Shown: positions 9,588-20,184, counted from the first letter of the stretch. The stretch is 64,000 nt of DNA from Massilia sp. ZL223 (GCF_018119395.1 NZ_JAGPWD010000019.1:33568-97567); one strand, 5' to 3'. Notes: a model not told the origin generated them from the letters alone. Made by a program: numbers and translations.

Positions 9588-10601
9588 ATGATTCTGGTTA
9601 CAGGCGCAGCAGGCTTCATCGGCGCGAACCTGGTGCACGCATTGTCGGCACGCCAGCCGTTTTCCGTCTTCGGCGTCGACAACATGTCGCGCCCGGAGAA
9701 GTTCCACAACATCGTCGACGCCGAGATCGCGGACTACCTCGACAAGGAAGACTTCATCGCGCGCCTGCGGTCCGGCCAGTTCGACCGCAAGTTCACCGCC
9801 GTGCTGCACCAGGGCGCCTGCTCCAACACCATGGAGACCGACGGCCGCTACATGATGGCGAACAACTACGAGTACACCATCGAGCTGTTCGAGTTCTGCC
9901 AGCGCCAGAACATCCCCTTCATCTACGCCTCGTCGGCGGCGGTGTACGGCGGCGGCACGGTGTTCAAGGAAGAGCGCCCGCACGAGCGCCCGCTGAACGT
10001 CTACGGCTATTCCAAGTTCCTGTTCGACCAGTACGTGCGCCGCCACTGGCTGGGCCGCAGCCGCGGCAAGGACACCGGCCCGCAGGTGGTGGGCCTGCGC
10101 TACTTCAACGTCTACGGCCCGCTGGAAGGCCACAAGGGCACGATGGCCTCGGTGCCTTTCCACCAGTTCCACCAGTTTCAGAAAGAGGGCAAGGTCAAGC
10201 TGTTCGGCGCCAACGAAGGCTACGAGGCGGGCACCCAGATGCGCGACTTCATCTTCATCGAGGACGTGGTCAAGGTGAACCTGTTCTTCCTGGACCACCC
10301 GGAACAGCGCGGCATCTTCAACCTGGGCACCGGCCGCGCGCAGCCCTTCAACGACCTGGCGGTGGCCACCGTCAACGCGCTCGCCAACGAGGGCGGGGCG
10401 CCCATGTCGCTCGAACAGATCGTGGAGAAGGGGCTGCTGGAGTACCTGCCGTTCCCGGACAAGCTCAAAGGGAAGTACCAGAGCTTCACCCAGGCCGACA
10501 TTTCCGCGCTGCGCGAGGCGGGGTATGCGGAGACCTTCACCGACGTGGCGGGCGGGGTGGCGAAGTATATGGAGTGGTTGAAGGGGCAGCCGGTGCGCTG
10601 A
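9588..10601 (+). CDS. hldD: ADP-glyceromanno-heptose 6-epimerase
   Basis: NAD(P)-dependent epimerase of 337 residues converting ADP-D-glycero-D-manno-heptose to the L-glycero form, the substrate of WaaF. It shows the Rossmann motif [13 protein letters not shown], the catalytic YGYSK, and the HldD-specific FDNM-type segment [24 protein letters not shown] and [14 protein letters not shown] are also typical. The ATG at 9588 follows an AAAGGA ribosome site. A rho-independent terminator follows directly. Confidence 0.94.
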   Translation: MILVTGAAGFIGANLVHALSARQPFSVFGVDNMSRPEKFHNIVDAEIADYLDKEDFIARLRSGQFDRKFTAVLHQGACSNTMETDGRYMMANNYEYTIELFEFCQRQNIPFIYASSAAVYGGGTVFKEERPHERPLNVYGYSKFLFDQYVRRHWLGRSRGKDTGPQVVGLRYFNVYGPLEGHKGTMASVPFHQFHQFQKEGKVKLFGANEGYEAGTQMRDFIFIEDVVKVNLFFLDHPEQRGIFNLGTGRAQPFNDLAVATVNALANEGGAPMSLEQIVEKGLLEYLPFPDKLKGKYQSFTQADISALREAGYAETFTDVAGGVAKYMEWLKGQPVR

Positions 10602-10613
10602 TCTTCGTGGAGG

Positions 10614-10637
10614 GCCGCCTGAGGGCGGCTTTTTTTT
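10614..10637 (+). terminator. rho-independent terminator after hldD
   Basis: GCCGCC-TGAG-GGCGGC stem-loop followed by eight T residues, 13 bp after the hldD stop codon. Confidence 0.9.
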
Positions 10638-10765
10638 CGCCTTCTCCCCACAAATAGTTGCATCCCAGCATTCCACCCTCAAGCCCAGTCACGCGCCGTG
10701 CGCGCACTCCCTCGTGTAGACTCTGCTCACCTTCGTTGTTCATTTTTTAACTAAGGAAGCACTGC

Positions 10766-11908
10766 GTGAATGCCAACCTGACCGGACACCTGTCGCCTGA
10801 CCAGGAAGACCTGTCTCCCTCCACCCGTGCCATGCTGTCCCTGCGCGCCCAGGTGATGGAACAATGGATGGCGAACGTGCGCAAGACCGTGCTGCAGGCG
10901 CGCTCCCTGGCGGTGCCGATCCTGGAGAACACGCTGCCGGCCTACTACGACACCCTGGCCGCGCTGCTCACGCCGGGCTATTCGGCGCGCGCCCACAACG
11001 ACCTGGGCGCGGTGGCCAGCGAGCACGGAGGCGAGCGCGCCCGCATGACGGTCTACGACGCCACCGCCCTGATCCACGAGCTGCAGATCTTCCGCGATAC
11101 CCTGTTCGCGGCGCTGGAGCAGGCCGGCGTGGCGCTGACCCAGGACGAGCGCGCCAACCTGGTGGCCAGCATCGACGCCACCATCCGCGAAAGCGCCAAT
11201 TCCTTCGCCGTGGTGCAAGCCGCGCTGCGCGAGCAGTACGTGGCCGCGGTCGCGCACGACCTGCGCACGCCGCTCTCGACCGCGCAAATGGCGGCCCAGA
11301 TGATCGAACATACCTCGAACGACGAGACGGTCAAGCGCTACGCGGACAAGATCGTCGCCAGCACCAAGCGCATCGATGTCATGACGCGCGAGCTGCTGGA
11401 CCGGATCTCGTTCTGCAAGACCGGCCCCTTCACGCTGGACATCTCCCACGTCGACATGGCCGACGTGGCGCGCGAAGTGGCGCAATACGCCCAGAATTTT
11501 CATGCAGTGGAACTGGAGCTCGAAGTCGAACCGGTCACGGGCTGGTGGTCCCGTGAAGCAATGCAGCGCGCCATCGAGAACCTGGTCAACAACGCGATCA
11601 AGTACGGCTCGAACGCGCCGATCCGCCTGGCCGTCACCACCACCACGGAACGCGTGCAGGTGCTGGTGCACAACCAGGGCAAGCCGATCGCGCCCGAAGA
11701 CAGCGAAAGCATCTTCCAGCTGTTCCGGCGCGCCGGCAACCAGGAAGCGGGCGAAGGCTGGGGCGTCGGCCTGCCTTACGTGCGGCGCGTGGCCGAAGCC
11801 CACGGCGGCAGCGTCCTGATGTCCAGTTCCGAGGAAGAGGGCACCAGCTTCGTCATCGACGTCCCCACCGACGCGCGCCCCTTCGCAGGCGCGCCGACGG
11901 CCGCCTAG
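10766..11908 (+). CDS. soluble sensor histidine kinase with RsbRD-like N-terminus
   Basis: 380 residues without membrane segments. Residues about 20-140 form a helical region resembling RsbRD N-terminal sensory domains. The dimerisation/phosphoacceptor segment AHDLRTPLS places the phosphorylated histidine at residue 164. The ATPase domain has the N box NLVNNAIKYG and the G boxes GEGWGVGLPYVRRVAEAHGG. The GTG start at 10766 has AAGGAAG nine bases upstream. No response regulator is adjacent, so the partner is unknown. The stop overlaps that of the convergent ABM gene. Confidence 0.88.
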   Translation: MNANLTGHLSPDQEDLSPSTRAMLSLRAQVMEQWMANVRKTVLQARSLAVPILENTLPAYYDTLAALLTPGYSARAHNDLGAVASEHGGERARMTVYDATALIHELQIFRDTLFAALEQAGVALTQDERANLVASIDATIRESANSFAVVQAALREQYVAAVAHDLRTPLSTAQMAAQMIEHTSNDETVKRYADKIVASTKRIDVMTRELLDRISFCKTGPFTLDISHVDMADVAREVAQYAQNFHAVELELEVEPVTGWWSREAMQRAIENLVNNAIKYGSNAPIRLAVTTTTERVQVLVHNQGKPIAPEDSESIFQLFRRAGNQEAGEGWGVGLPYVRRVAEAHGGSVLMSSSEEEGTSFVIDVPTDARPFAGAPTAA

Positions 11909-12312
11909 GCTGTCGATTTACCCATCAGTCCCTGGCCGCCGACCGGCTCGGTCTCGAAGCGCTCGCCGAAGCCCGCGATCAGCGGCCGCCCCTTGGCGAT
12001 CGCCTGCTGCACCGAATGCAGCGAGAGCGAAGCCTTGTGGCTTTCGCGGCTGTCCCAGGTCTCGGTGATCCACAGCGCATCCGCGTCGGCCAGGTCCTTG
12101 GCGACGACATAGCTCAGGCAGCCCGGCATGGCGGCCGTGCCTTCGAGGAGGATGGCGATGAGCGCGTCGCGCTGGCCCGGCTGGGCGCGCATTTTTCCGA
12201 TCAATCCGTACATGCGAGGCGTGTCCTTGGTGGCGGGAGCGGCCAGGGCGGCTGGCGCCGCCAGCGGCAGGGCGGCCAGTGCGGCCACCGCGGTGCGTCG
12301 GGAAACAGCCAT
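11905..12312 (-). CDS. exported ABM-domain (antibiotic biosynthesis monooxygenase-like) protein
   Basis: 135 residues. An N-terminal export signal with a twin-arginine-like start (AVSRRTAVAALAALPLAAP) precedes a single ABM ferredoxin-like domain: YGLIGKMRAQPGQRDALIAI, then MPGCLSYVVAKD and WITETWDSRESHKASLS. ABM domains cover small quinol monooxygenases and stress proteins, so the reaction cannot be fixed. The ATG at 12312 has AAGGA upstream; the longer open frame to 12366 lacks one. Confidence 0.8.
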   Translation of the reverse strand: MAVSRRTAVAALAALPLAAPAALAAPATKDTPRMYGLIGKMRAQPGQRDALIAILLEGTAAMPGCLSYVVAKDLADADALWITETWDSRESHKASLSLHSVQQAIAKGRPLIAGFGERFETEPVGGQGLMGKSTA

Positions 12313-12440
12313 GGCGCGTCCTTGTGGAAAGGTGAAGGTGAAGGTGGAGTATAGGACGCGGCGCACGCGTGGCCAAGCGCTTTCGCGAACATATGCATGC
12401 TGGAGTAAGATGCATTTTTTCGAACCCTTGCGAATCCGCG

Positions 12441-14072
12441 ATGCGACTTTCTTCCCTTGCCCTGGCCGCCGGCGCCGCCGCCCTGTCCAATTCCCTTCAC
12501 GCCCAGCAGGCCGCTCCCGCGATCTCCGAGACGGCGCTGCGCGCCCACCTGTCCTTCCTGGCCGACGACCTGCTGGAAGGCCGCGGCACCGGCCAGCGCG
12601 GCGGCGACCTCACGGTGCGCTACCTCGAGACCCAGGCGGCCCTGATAGGCCTGCAACCGATCCAGGGGGGCGGCTACCGCCAGCCGGTCAGGATCGAGGG
12701 CACCCGGCTGCTGCCGGGCAGCAGCGTGAGCTTCGAGGCCGGCGGCAAGCGCATCAGCCCGGAGATCGGCAAGGGCATCGTGTTCGGCACCGCCAGCGGC
12801 AAGACCGCGCTGGCCTTCGACGCGCCGCTGGTCTTCGTCGGCTACGGCGTCACGGCCGGGGAAGAGCAGTGGAACGACTACAAGGGCCAGGACATGAAGG
12901 GCAAGATCCTGGTCATGATGGTCAACGACCCGCAGCCCACCAGCGAGGAACCGAACCGCTTCGCCGGCAAGGCCTACACCTGGTACGGCCGCTGGCTGTA
13001 CAAGTTCGAGGAAGCGGTGCGCCAGGGCGCGGCCGGCGCGCTCCTGATCCACACCCTGCCGTCGTCCTCCTATCCGTGGAGCGTGCCGGCCAACGGCTTC
13101 TCGCACGAGCGCTTCCACCTGGCCGGCGCCGGCAATCCCGTCGAAGGCTGGCTGCACGAGGATACCGCGCGCGCGCTGTTCGCGGCGGCCGGCCACGACC
13201 TCGACCAGCTGCGCGCGCAAGCCGAAAGGCGCGACTTCCGCCCGGTGGACCTGAAGATCGGCGCCCACGTCGAGCTCAAGTCGGCGATCCGCCAGGTCGA
13301 GCAGTTCAACGTGGTCGGTATCGTGCCCGGCACCGACCCCAGGCTGAAGGAACAGGCGGTGGTGTATTCCTCGCACTGGGACCACCTGGGCATGGACGAA
13401 GGTCCCGCCGCCGAACGCAAGAAAGACCGCATCTACAACGGCGCCATCGACAACGCCTCGGGTACGGCGGCGCTGCTGGCGATGGCCACCGAGGCGGTGA
13501 AGAAGCCCACCCGACGCACCCAGGTCTTCCTGTGGCCGGCGGCGGAAGAGCAGGGCCTGCTGGGCAGCGCCGCCTACGTCAGGAATCCGGTAGTGCCGCT
13601 GGCGCGCACCGCCGCCGACCTGAACCTGGACAGCCTGAACTTCGTCGGCCGCACCAGGGACATCGGCGTGCCCGGCGCCGAACGCAGCAGCCTGTACGAC
13701 ACGGCGAAGGCGGTGGCGCGGAAGATGGGCCTGAAGCTGGCGCCGACCATTCCCGACCTGTCCGGCGCCTACTTCCGCGCCGACCACTTCAACTTCGCCA
13801 AGGCCGGCGTGCCGGCCTTTAATGTCGGCTCGGCCGTGTTCTCGGGCGACGGCCACTTCGAGTTCGAGCACGGCCAGGATACGTCCAGCCAGAAGATGGT
13901 GGGCTTCAAGCAGCACTACCACCAGATCAGCGACGAATACCGCCCGGACTGGGACTTGTCGGGCATGGTGCAGCAGGCCCAGTTCACGCTCAACCTCGGC
14001 TACGCCGTGGCCAACGCGCCGGCCATGCCTACGTGGAAGAAGGGCGACAGCTTCGGTCAAGTCAAACGCTGA
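12441..14072 (+). CDS. M28 family zinc aminopeptidase, exported
   Basis: 543 residues with a signal peptide (about 20 residues, ending near LHAQQ). A PA-like insert (residues about 120-250) is followed by the M28 catalytic domain. Zinc-ligand motifs are visible: SHWDHLG, NGAIDNASGTAAL, AEEQGLLGS with the catalytic glutamate, LNLDS, and the C-terminal RADHFNFAKAGVPAFNVG. It likely trims peptides in the periplasm. It is divergent from the ABM gene across a 128-bp gap; no strong ribosome site is seen. Confidence 0.9.
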   Translation: MRLSSLALAAGAAALSNSLHAQQAAPAISETALRAHLSFLADDLLEGRGTGQRGGDLTVRYLETQAALIGLQPIQGGGYRQPVRIEGTRLLPGSSVSFEAGGKRISPEIGKGIVFGTASGKTALAFDAPLVFVGYGVTAGEEQWNDYKGQDMKGKILVMMVNDPQPTSEEPNRFAGKAYTWYGRWLYKFEEAVRQGAAGALLIHTLPSSSYPWSVPANGFSHERFHLAGAGNPVEGWLHEDTARALFAAAGHDLDQLRAQAERRDFRPVDLKIGAHVELKSAIRQVEQFNVVGIVPGTDPRLKEQAVVYSSHWDHLGMDEGPAAERKKDRIYNGAIDNASGTAALLAMATEAVKKPTRRTQVFLWPAAEEQGLLGSAAYVRNPVVPLARTAADLNLDSLNFVGRTRDIGVPGAERSSLYDTAKAVARKMGLKLAPTIPDLSGAYFRADHFNFAKAGVPAFNVGSAVFSGDGHFEFEHGQDTSSQKMVGFKQHYHQISDEYRPDWDLSGMVQQAQFTLNLGYAVANAPAMPTWKKGDSFGQVKR

Positions 14073-16643
14073 CCGTGCGGGCCGCGGCCTGCTCCAGGAT
14101 GCGGCCCAGGTTCGCCATGTCGACCGGCTTGACCAGGTGATGGTCGAAGCCGGCCGCCGCGCTGGCGCGCCGGTCCTGGTCCTGGCCGTAGCCGGTGACG
14201 GCGACCAGGATCGCGCCGCGCGTCCTCGGGTCCGCGCGCAGGCTGCGCGCCAGCTCGTGGCCGTCGATGTCGGGCAGGCCGATGTCGAGCAGGCAGACTT
14301 CCGGGCCGAAGCCGGGCGCCAGCTCGAGGGCGCGCGGCGAGGCATTCTCGGCCAGCACCTCGTGGCCGTTGGCGGCCACGTACATGGACAGCACCTCGGC
14401 CGCGTCCTGGTTGTCGTCCACCACCATCACCCTGAGCCGGCGCGCCTCGGCGGCGGCGCCGGCATCCGCGCCCGCGTCCGGTCCCTGGGCGCCGCGTTCG
14501 GCGCAGCGCGGCAGGGTGACCGTGAAACTGCTCCCCAGCCCCGCGCCGGCGCTCTCCACCGCCACCGTTCCGCCATGCAGCTGCACCAGGCTGCGCACCA
14601 GGGCCAGGCCGATGCCCAGTCCGCCCAAGGCGCGGTCCGGCGTGCGCTCGCCCTGCACGAACATGTCGAAGGCGCGTTCCAGCTCGGGCGGCGACATGCC
14701 GATCCCGTTGTCGCTCACGCGCAGCCGGACGGATTCAGGATCGGCGCTCAGCGCGGCCTCGATGCGTCCGCCGTCGGCGGTGAACTTGACGGCGTTGTGC
14801 AGCAGGTTGCCCGCCACCTGCACCAGGCGCTTGCGGTCGCCCAGCACCCAGGCCGGCTCGGGCAGCAGCCGGACTTCGAGCCGGTGGCCCTTGCGGCGCA
14901 CGGCTTCCTGCACCTGCTCGGCGGCGTCGGCCACGACCTCGTTGATGTCGAGGCGCTGCTTGGCGATGGTCACCAGGCCGCGCGTGACGCGCGAGACGTC
15001 GAGCAGGTCGTCCACCAGCCCGGCCATGTGGCGCGCCTGGCGCGCGATGATCTCGCTGATCTGCTTGATGCGCGCGGCTTCCAGCCGTCCCTGGCCGAGC
15101 AGCTGGGCGCCGGAGGCGATCGGCGCCAGCGGGTTGCGCAGCTCGTGCGCCAGCATGGCCAGGAATTCGTTCTTGCGGGTGTCCGCCTGGCGCAGCGCCT
15201 GCTCGGCCTTGACCCGCTCGGTAATGTCCTGCAGGGTGCCGCGCAAAGCGCTCACGCGGCCATCGGGCGCGGCGATGCTGTCGGCGCGCCAGTCGATCCA
15301 GATGTGCCGGCCGTCGGCGTGGTTGACCTCGAGTTCGAGCCGCCCGCTGCCTCCCTTGCGTTCGAGCTCGCGGCGCAGGCCGTCCATGCGCTGCCACGAT
15401 GCCTCGGGCAGCAGGGAGCCGCGCAGCCGGGGGAAGGGCGGCACCGGGCGTCCGAAGATGGCCGGCACCGAATCGGAGGTCTCGATGCTGTCGTCGGCCA
15501 GGTTCCAGTGCCAGGTGCCGAAGCGCGCCAACAGGTGCGATTCGCGCAGCTCCTCTCCTTGGCCGCCAGCGCCTGGGCGCGCTCGGCCAGCAGGCGCGAG
15601 GCGGTGCCGATCGATTCGGCCACTTCGGCGGCTTCCCTGACATAGGCTTCGCGGAAGGGCGGGGCCGGCTCGCCCCGGCCGAGGGCGACCGCGCCCTCGT
15701 GCAGGCCGCGCACCGAGCGCGCCAGGCGGCCGCCGATCTGCCAGGCCAGCCACAAGCCGATGGCGAACAAGAGCGCCAGGCCGGTGAGCAGCACCGCCAG
15801 CGGCTGCAGCAGCGACTGGATCAGGGCGGCGCGCGGCACCCCGACCGCCACGCCCCAGCCGGTCAGCTCCGAGCGCGAATAAAAGGTGAGCACGTCCACG
15901 CCTTCCTGGGTGGTGGCGCCGAACACGCCTTCGCGCGAGCGCTGGATGGTCTTGAACAGGCTTTCGGTCACGCGCCTGCCGATGAAAACGTCGGCACTCA
16001 CGTTGCGCCCGAAGATCACGCCGGCGGCGTCGAAGATCGAGGCGACCGAGCCCTCCGGCACCGACTTGGGCGTCAATACGTCGTCGAAGTAGTCCGGGCG
16101 CAGGCCGATGCTCAGCACGTAGGCGATCTCGCCGCGCACCAGCACCGGCACGTCCACGCTCACCGTCGGGCGGCGCCGCACGGCGCCGGTGAACACGTTC
16201 GCCACCGAGGGCCTGCCGGTCGAGAACACCTTGTCGATCTGCGGCGAATGGTCGAGCGGCAGCGCGGCGCCGAAGTCGACCGCGGTGTTCATGACCTGCT
16301 GGCCGCGCCGGTCGCGCAGGACCGCGTTCATGCTGGCGCCGGTGAGCGACAAGGCCTCGCGCGCCTGGCGGTGCACGCGTGCGAAGTCCTCCCGCTCGAG
16401 GGCTTCGGCGGTCGACAGGGTCTGGGCGATGGCCTGGCCGCGCAGCAGCTTGCTCTCGACGGTATGGACCAGGGCGCGCACCGTCTGCATGGTGTTCTTT
16501 TCGAACTGGGCGCGCGCCTTTTGGTACTGGTGGACGAACAGCAGCGAGGCCCCGACGATCCCCGGCAGCAGGGTGGCCAGCACCAGCCACAGCAGGTAGG
16601 CCCGCAGCGGTCTGCGGATGGTCGACACATCGTCACCGTTCAC
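14062..16643 (-). pseudogene. membrane hybrid sensor histidine kinase, disrupted by a frameshift
   Basis: Two overlapping frames together give one complete hybrid kinase of about 860 residues. The upstream part (GTG start at 16643) has a membrane segment, a periplasmic Cache-like sensor, a second membrane segment near residues 270-290 and a HAMP-like helix. It reaches ALAAKE near 15558, then runs on in the wrong frame to a stop at 15252. The downstream frame picks up at ELRESHLLARFGTWHWNL and carries a PAS domain, the HisKA motif [12 protein letters not shown], the ATPase motifs NLLHNAVKF and GGLGIGLAL, and a receiver domain with LLDIGLPDIDG. The break lies in a GAG repeat (15551-15558) and fits loss of one base. 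It may be a real mutation, phase variation or a sequencing error. Confidence 0.8.
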
Positions 16644-16842
16644 ATTGTTTTCCGGGGTGGGCTGGACAGCGGAATTCTACGTGCAATCCGACAAGACGCC
16701 GATTTCAGTACGCGCCACTTGCATGGACGGCCACAGGTGCGCCTGCACCTGGGGCGCGCGGACGCTCATCCGTTGCAGGCGCGCCATAGCGCGCAGCCCG
16801 AACGTGAAATATTTTCCCGAAATTGTGATTTCTCCATCGAAT

Positions 16843-16883
16843 TTGCGCCCGCTTGGCCGTAATGTATCTTGCTGAGTAGCAAG
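16843..16883 (+). promoter_or_regulatory. possible promoter and palindrome upstream of cheW
   Basis: TTGCGC (16843-16848), 16-nt spacer, TATCTT (16865-16870) could form a promoter. A perfect palindrome CTTGCT-GAGT-AGCAAG (16868-16883) overlaps the -10 and could be an operator. The rest of the 268-bp gap from 16644 shows no clear feature; no FliA-type consensus was recognised. Confidence 0.3.
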
Positions 16884-16911
16884 ACTTAACATTGACGCAT
16901 CTGGAGCCCAC

Positions 16912-17391
16912 ATGGAATCGGTAAAGACGGCGGAAGAACAGGAAGTCCTGTCGTTCCGCCTTGCAAAAGAAGAATACGCAATCAGCATCCTCAAGGTGCA
17001 GGAGATCCGCGGCTATGACGCGCCGACCCGGCTGGCCAGCGCGCCGGCCTACCTCAAGGGCATCATCAACCTGCGCGGCGCGATCGTGCCGATCGTCGAC
17101 ATGCGCATCAAGTTCGGCCTGGGCGAGCCGGTGTACGACTCGTTCACGGTGGTGATCATCCTGAACATCGCGCAGCATGTGATCGGGATGGTGGTCGACA
17201 GCGTCTCGGACGTGGTCACGCTGGCGAGCGACCAGATCCGCCCGGCCCCCGACATGGGCGCCAGCGTCGAGACCAACTGCCTGCTCGGCCTGGGCACGGT
17301 GGGCGAGCGCATGCTGATCCTGCTCGACATCGACAAGCTGATGCAGTCCGACGAACTGGGGCTGGTAGCGTCGCTGCCGCACGCCGCCTGA
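16912..17391 (+). CDS. cheW: chemotaxis adaptor protein CheW
   Basis: 159 residues, a single CheW domain that couples chemoreceptors to CheA. Conserved segments are LSFRLAKEEYAISILKVQEI at the start, LKGIINLRGAIVPIVDMRIKFG in the middle and ILLDIDKLM near the end. It lies 21 bp upstream of a chemoreceptor gene and the pair is clearly co-transcribed. No cheA, cheR or cheB is nearby, so it probably feeds a chemotaxis core encoded elsewhere. Confidence 0.93.
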   Translation: MESVKTAEEQEVLSFRLAKEEYAISILKVQEIRGYDAPTRLASAPAYLKGIINLRGAIVPIVDMRIKFGLGEPVYDSFTVVIILNIAQHVIGMVVDSVSDVVTLASDQIRPAPDMGASVETNCLLGLGTVGERMLILLDIDKLMQSDELGLVASLPHAA

Positions 17392-17412
17392 AGCCACGGA
17401 GGAAACAAGAAC

Positions 17413-19089
17413 ATGAAACTCGCCAACCTCAAGATCGGCAAGCGCCTGGCGCTGGGCTTTGGCATCGTCTGCGCCATGCTGGTGCTGATGGTCGCACTGA
17501 GCAATGCCATGCTGGCGCGCGTCAACGCCGGCACCGACGAAATCGTCAACGGGCGCATGCCGAAGATCGAAATGACCGGCCAGATGCAGGCCGACATCAA
17601 CGACATCGCCATCGCGATCCGCAACATGATGCTGACCGACGACCCGGCCGACCGCCAGAAGCTGGCCGAGGAAGTCATCGAGCACCGCCGCAGCATGAAT
17701 GCGATCCTCGCTGAGCTGGACAAGTCGCTCGTGAGCGCGCGCGGCAAGGAACTGCTGGCGCAGATGAAGCAGGAAACCGCCGGTTACGTGAGCGGCCAGG
17801 ACAAGCTGATCCGCCTGATCAATCTCGACGAGCTGGACGCCGCGCGCTCGCTGCTCAAGAGCGAGCTGCGCCCGCTGCTGGTGCGCCTGAAGAAGGCCAC
17901 CGCCGAGCAGAGCGCGCTGCAGAAGCAGATCGCCATGGACGCCGCCGCCGAGGCGGCCCGCACCTACCGCAGCACCAGCATCCTGATGTGGGGCCTGGGC
18001 TTTGGCGCGCTGGCGCTGGCCGCGGCAGTGGCCTGGTCGATCACGCGCTCGATCACGCGTCCGGTGGCCAAGGCGCTGGAGGTGGCGAACACCGTCGCCG
18101 CCGGCGACCTGACCAGCCGCATCCAGGTCGACACCCGCGACGAGATGGGCCAGCTGCTGCAGGCGCTCAAGGCCATGAACGAGAACCTGGCGCGCACCGT
18201 GGGCGTGGTCCGCACCGGCACCGACACCATCGCGGTGGCCGCGGCCCAGGTGGCGGCGGGCAGCCAGGACCTGTCTTCGCGCACCGAGCAGCAGGCTGGC
18301 GCGCTGGAGGAGACCGCGTCTTCGATGGAAGAGCTGACCTCGACCGTCAGGCAAAACGCCGACAACGCGCGCCAGGCCAACGTGCTGGCCGAAGCGGCGG
18401 CTAACGTCGCCGCGCGCGGCGGCCAGGTGATCGGCCAGGTAGTCGGCACCATGGGCGAGATCAACGACTCGGCCAACAAGATCAACGACATCATCGGCGT
18501 CATCGACGGCATCGCCTTCCAGACCAATATCCTGGCCTTGAATGCGGCGGTGGAAGCGGCGCGCGCCGGCGAGCAGGGCCGCGGCTTCGCGGTGGTGGCG
18601 GGCGAGGTGCGCAACCTGGCGCAGCGCTCGGCCAACGCGGCCAAGGAGATCAAGGCCCTGATCGGCGCGTCGACCGACAAGGTGGCCAGCGGCAGCAAGC
18701 TGGTGGCCGAAGCCGGCGCGACGATGCAGGAGATCGTGGACAGCGTGCGCCGCGTGACCGACATCATGGCCGAGATTTCGAGCGCCAGCATGGAGCAGAC
18801 CTCGGGCATCGAGCAGATCAACCAGGCGGTGGTGCAGATGGACGAGACCACGCAGCAGAACGCGGCCCTGGTGGAGGAGGCGGCGGCCGCGTCGAGCCAG
18901 ATGCAGGAGCAGGCCGCGATGCTGGCCAAGGCGGTGGCCGTGTTCCAGATCGGCGCGGCCCAGGCGGCGCCGGTCGCGGCTCAGGTGAAGACGCCGGCGC
19001 TGCCGAAGCCTGCTGCGGCGCCTGTGCCTGCGCGTGCGCCGGCGAAGGCCAAGGCAAGCGCCACCGCCGGGGACTGGGAAGAGTTCTGA
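17413..19089 (+). CDS. methyl-accepting chemotaxis protein
   Basis: 558-residue transmembrane chemoreceptor. Membrane segment 1 is near residues 10-30, a four-helix-bundle periplasmic sensor follows (about 35-185), then membrane segment 2 (about 190-212), HAMP (about 213-265) and the cytoplasmic signalling domain. The signalling tip reads [39 protein letters not shown]. The C-terminus is a flexible Ala/Pro/Lys-rich tail ending GDWEEF, similar to the NWETF pentapeptide that tethers CheR/CheB. The ligand is unknown. Confidence 0.94.
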   Translation: MKLANLKIGKRLALGFGIVCAMLVLMVALSNAMLARVNAGTDEIVNGRMPKIEMTGQMQADINDIAIAIRNMMLTDDPADRQKLAEEVIEHRRSMNAILAELDKSLVSARGKELLAQMKQETAGYVSGQDKLIRLINLDELDAARSLLKSELRPLLVRLKKATAEQSALQKQIAMDAAAEAARTYRSTSILMWGLGFGALALAAAVAWSITRSITRPVAKALEVANTVAAGDLTSRIQVDTRDEMGQLLQALKAMNENLARTVGVVRTGTDTIAVAAAQVAAGSQDLSSRTEQQAGALEETASSMEELTSTVRQNADNARQANVLAEAAANVAARGGQVIGQVVGTMGEINDSANKINDIIGVIDGIAFQTNILALNAAVEAARAGEQGRGFAVVAGEVRNLAQRSANAAKEIKALIGASTDKVASGSKLVAEAGATMQEIVDSVRRVTDIMAEISSASMEQTSGIEQINQAVVQMDETTQQNAALVEEAAAASSQMQEQAAMLAKAVAVFQIGAAQAAPVAAQVKTPALPKPAAAPVPARAPAKAKASATAGDWEEF

Positions 19090-19110
19090 TCCAGGCGTCC
19101 GGCGAGGACT

Positions 19111-19145
19111 AAAAAAAACGGCAAGCCCGAGGGCTTGCCGTTTTT
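19111..19145. terminator. bidirectional rho-independent terminator between mcp and porin
   Basis: A perfect 10-bp inverted repeat CGGCAAGCCC / GGGCTTGCCG (19119-19128 and 19131-19140) is flanked by eight A residues on the left and five T residues on the right, so it can terminate both convergent genes. Confidence 0.92.
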
Positions 19146-19161
19146 CGTTGGAGCGCGTCGA

Positions 19162-20184
19162 TTAGAACGAGTGACGCACGCCCACGTTGATGGCTTTCGG
19201 ATCCGCGCCGACGAGCGGCGACAGCAGGGTGCCGCCAGCCGAGGTCAGGCCGAAGTTGCCGACGTCGTTGTTGCGCAGGGTGGCGAAGGTGCCGTACAGG
19301 TTGGTACGCTTCGACAGGGTGTAGGTGTAGGCCAGGGTGAAGCCGTTGCCCTTGCCGCCGTTGCCCAGTTCCTGGCGCTGGAATTGCAGGAAGAACTTGT
19401 TCGGGCCGGTGGTCCAGGTTCCGCCGACGTTGATCTGCTCGTAGGCGTTGTTGGCGCCGGTCGGGTCAGCGACCAGGTAGCCAGCGCGCGCTTCGAAGGC
19501 GCCGAACTTGTAGCCGATGCCCGATGCGTATTCCTTGTCGTTGCCGGCGGCCAGGCGCTCGACTTCCTGGTAGGCGGCGCCCAGGTACAGGTTGCCTTGG
19601 GTAGCTTCCAGCGAGATGCCCAGCACGTCGTTCGACGGACCGCTCTGGCGCTCGCCGGCGCCGTAGGCTGCGCCGATCACAACGCCGTTCCACGGGTTGC
19701 TCTTGTAGTTGACCGAGTTCGACAGGCGGCGGGTAGCGCGCGGCAGTGCGCCGGCCGGGGTAGCGAAGGCTGCCAGGCTGCTGCCGTAGAAGCCATGGCC
19801 CAGTGCGTCGGTCGCTTGAGCGATTGCAGCGATCGGGCTGTATTCACGGCCCACGGTCACGGTACCGAAGTTGCCCTGCAGGCCGACGACTGCGCGGCGC
19901 TGGAACAGGGTCGAATCGCCGGCGCCGGAGTCGACAGCGACGCCAGCTTCCAGGTTGAACAGCGCCTTCAGGCCGTTGCCCAGCTCTTCGGTGCCACGGA
20001 AACCGATACGGCTGGTCGATTGGGTGCCCGACTGAACCACCACTGCGTGGTCTTCGCCGGCGATGTCGCGGTCTTCGATGCCGAACGACGCGTCAACCAC
20101 GCCATACATGGTGACCGAGGTCTGGGCTTGCGCGAACAGGGGCAGGCTCGAAACGAGGGCAGCTGCCAGGATCTTCTTATTCAT
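19162..20184 (-). CDS. Gram-negative porin (OmpC/Omp32-like trimeric type)
   Basis: 340 residues with a 20-residue signal peptide (MNKKILAAALVSSLPLFAQA) followed by SVTMYGVVDASFG, the standard N-terminal strand of Burkholderiales general porins. GSQSRIGFRGTEELG-type motifs (seen here as TSRIGFRGTEELGNGLKALF) and the loop-3 region follow. The protein ends NVGVRHSF with the C-terminal phenylalanine needed for BAM-dependent insertion. The ATG at 20184 has a GGAGAG ribosome site. It allows passive diffusion of small hydrophilic solutes. The frame upstream of the ATG (to 20340) has no signal peptide features and was excluded. Confidence 0.93.
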   Translation of the reverse strand: MNKKILAAALVSSLPLFAQAQTSVTMYGVVDASFGIEDRDIAGEDHAVVVQSGTQSTSRIGFRGTEELGNGLKALFNLEAGVAVDSGAGDSTLFQRRAVVGLQGNFGTVTVGREYSPIAAIAQATDALGHGFYGSSLAAFATPAGALPRATRRLSNSVNYKSNPWNGVVIGAAYGAGERQSGPSNDVLGISLEATQGNLYLGAAYQEVERLAAGNDKEYASGIGYKFGAFEARAGYLVADPTGANNAYEQINVGGTWTTGPNKFFLQFQRQELGNGGKGNGFTLAYTYTLSKRTNLYGTFATLRNNDVGNFGLTSAGGTLLSPLVGADPKAINVGVRHSF

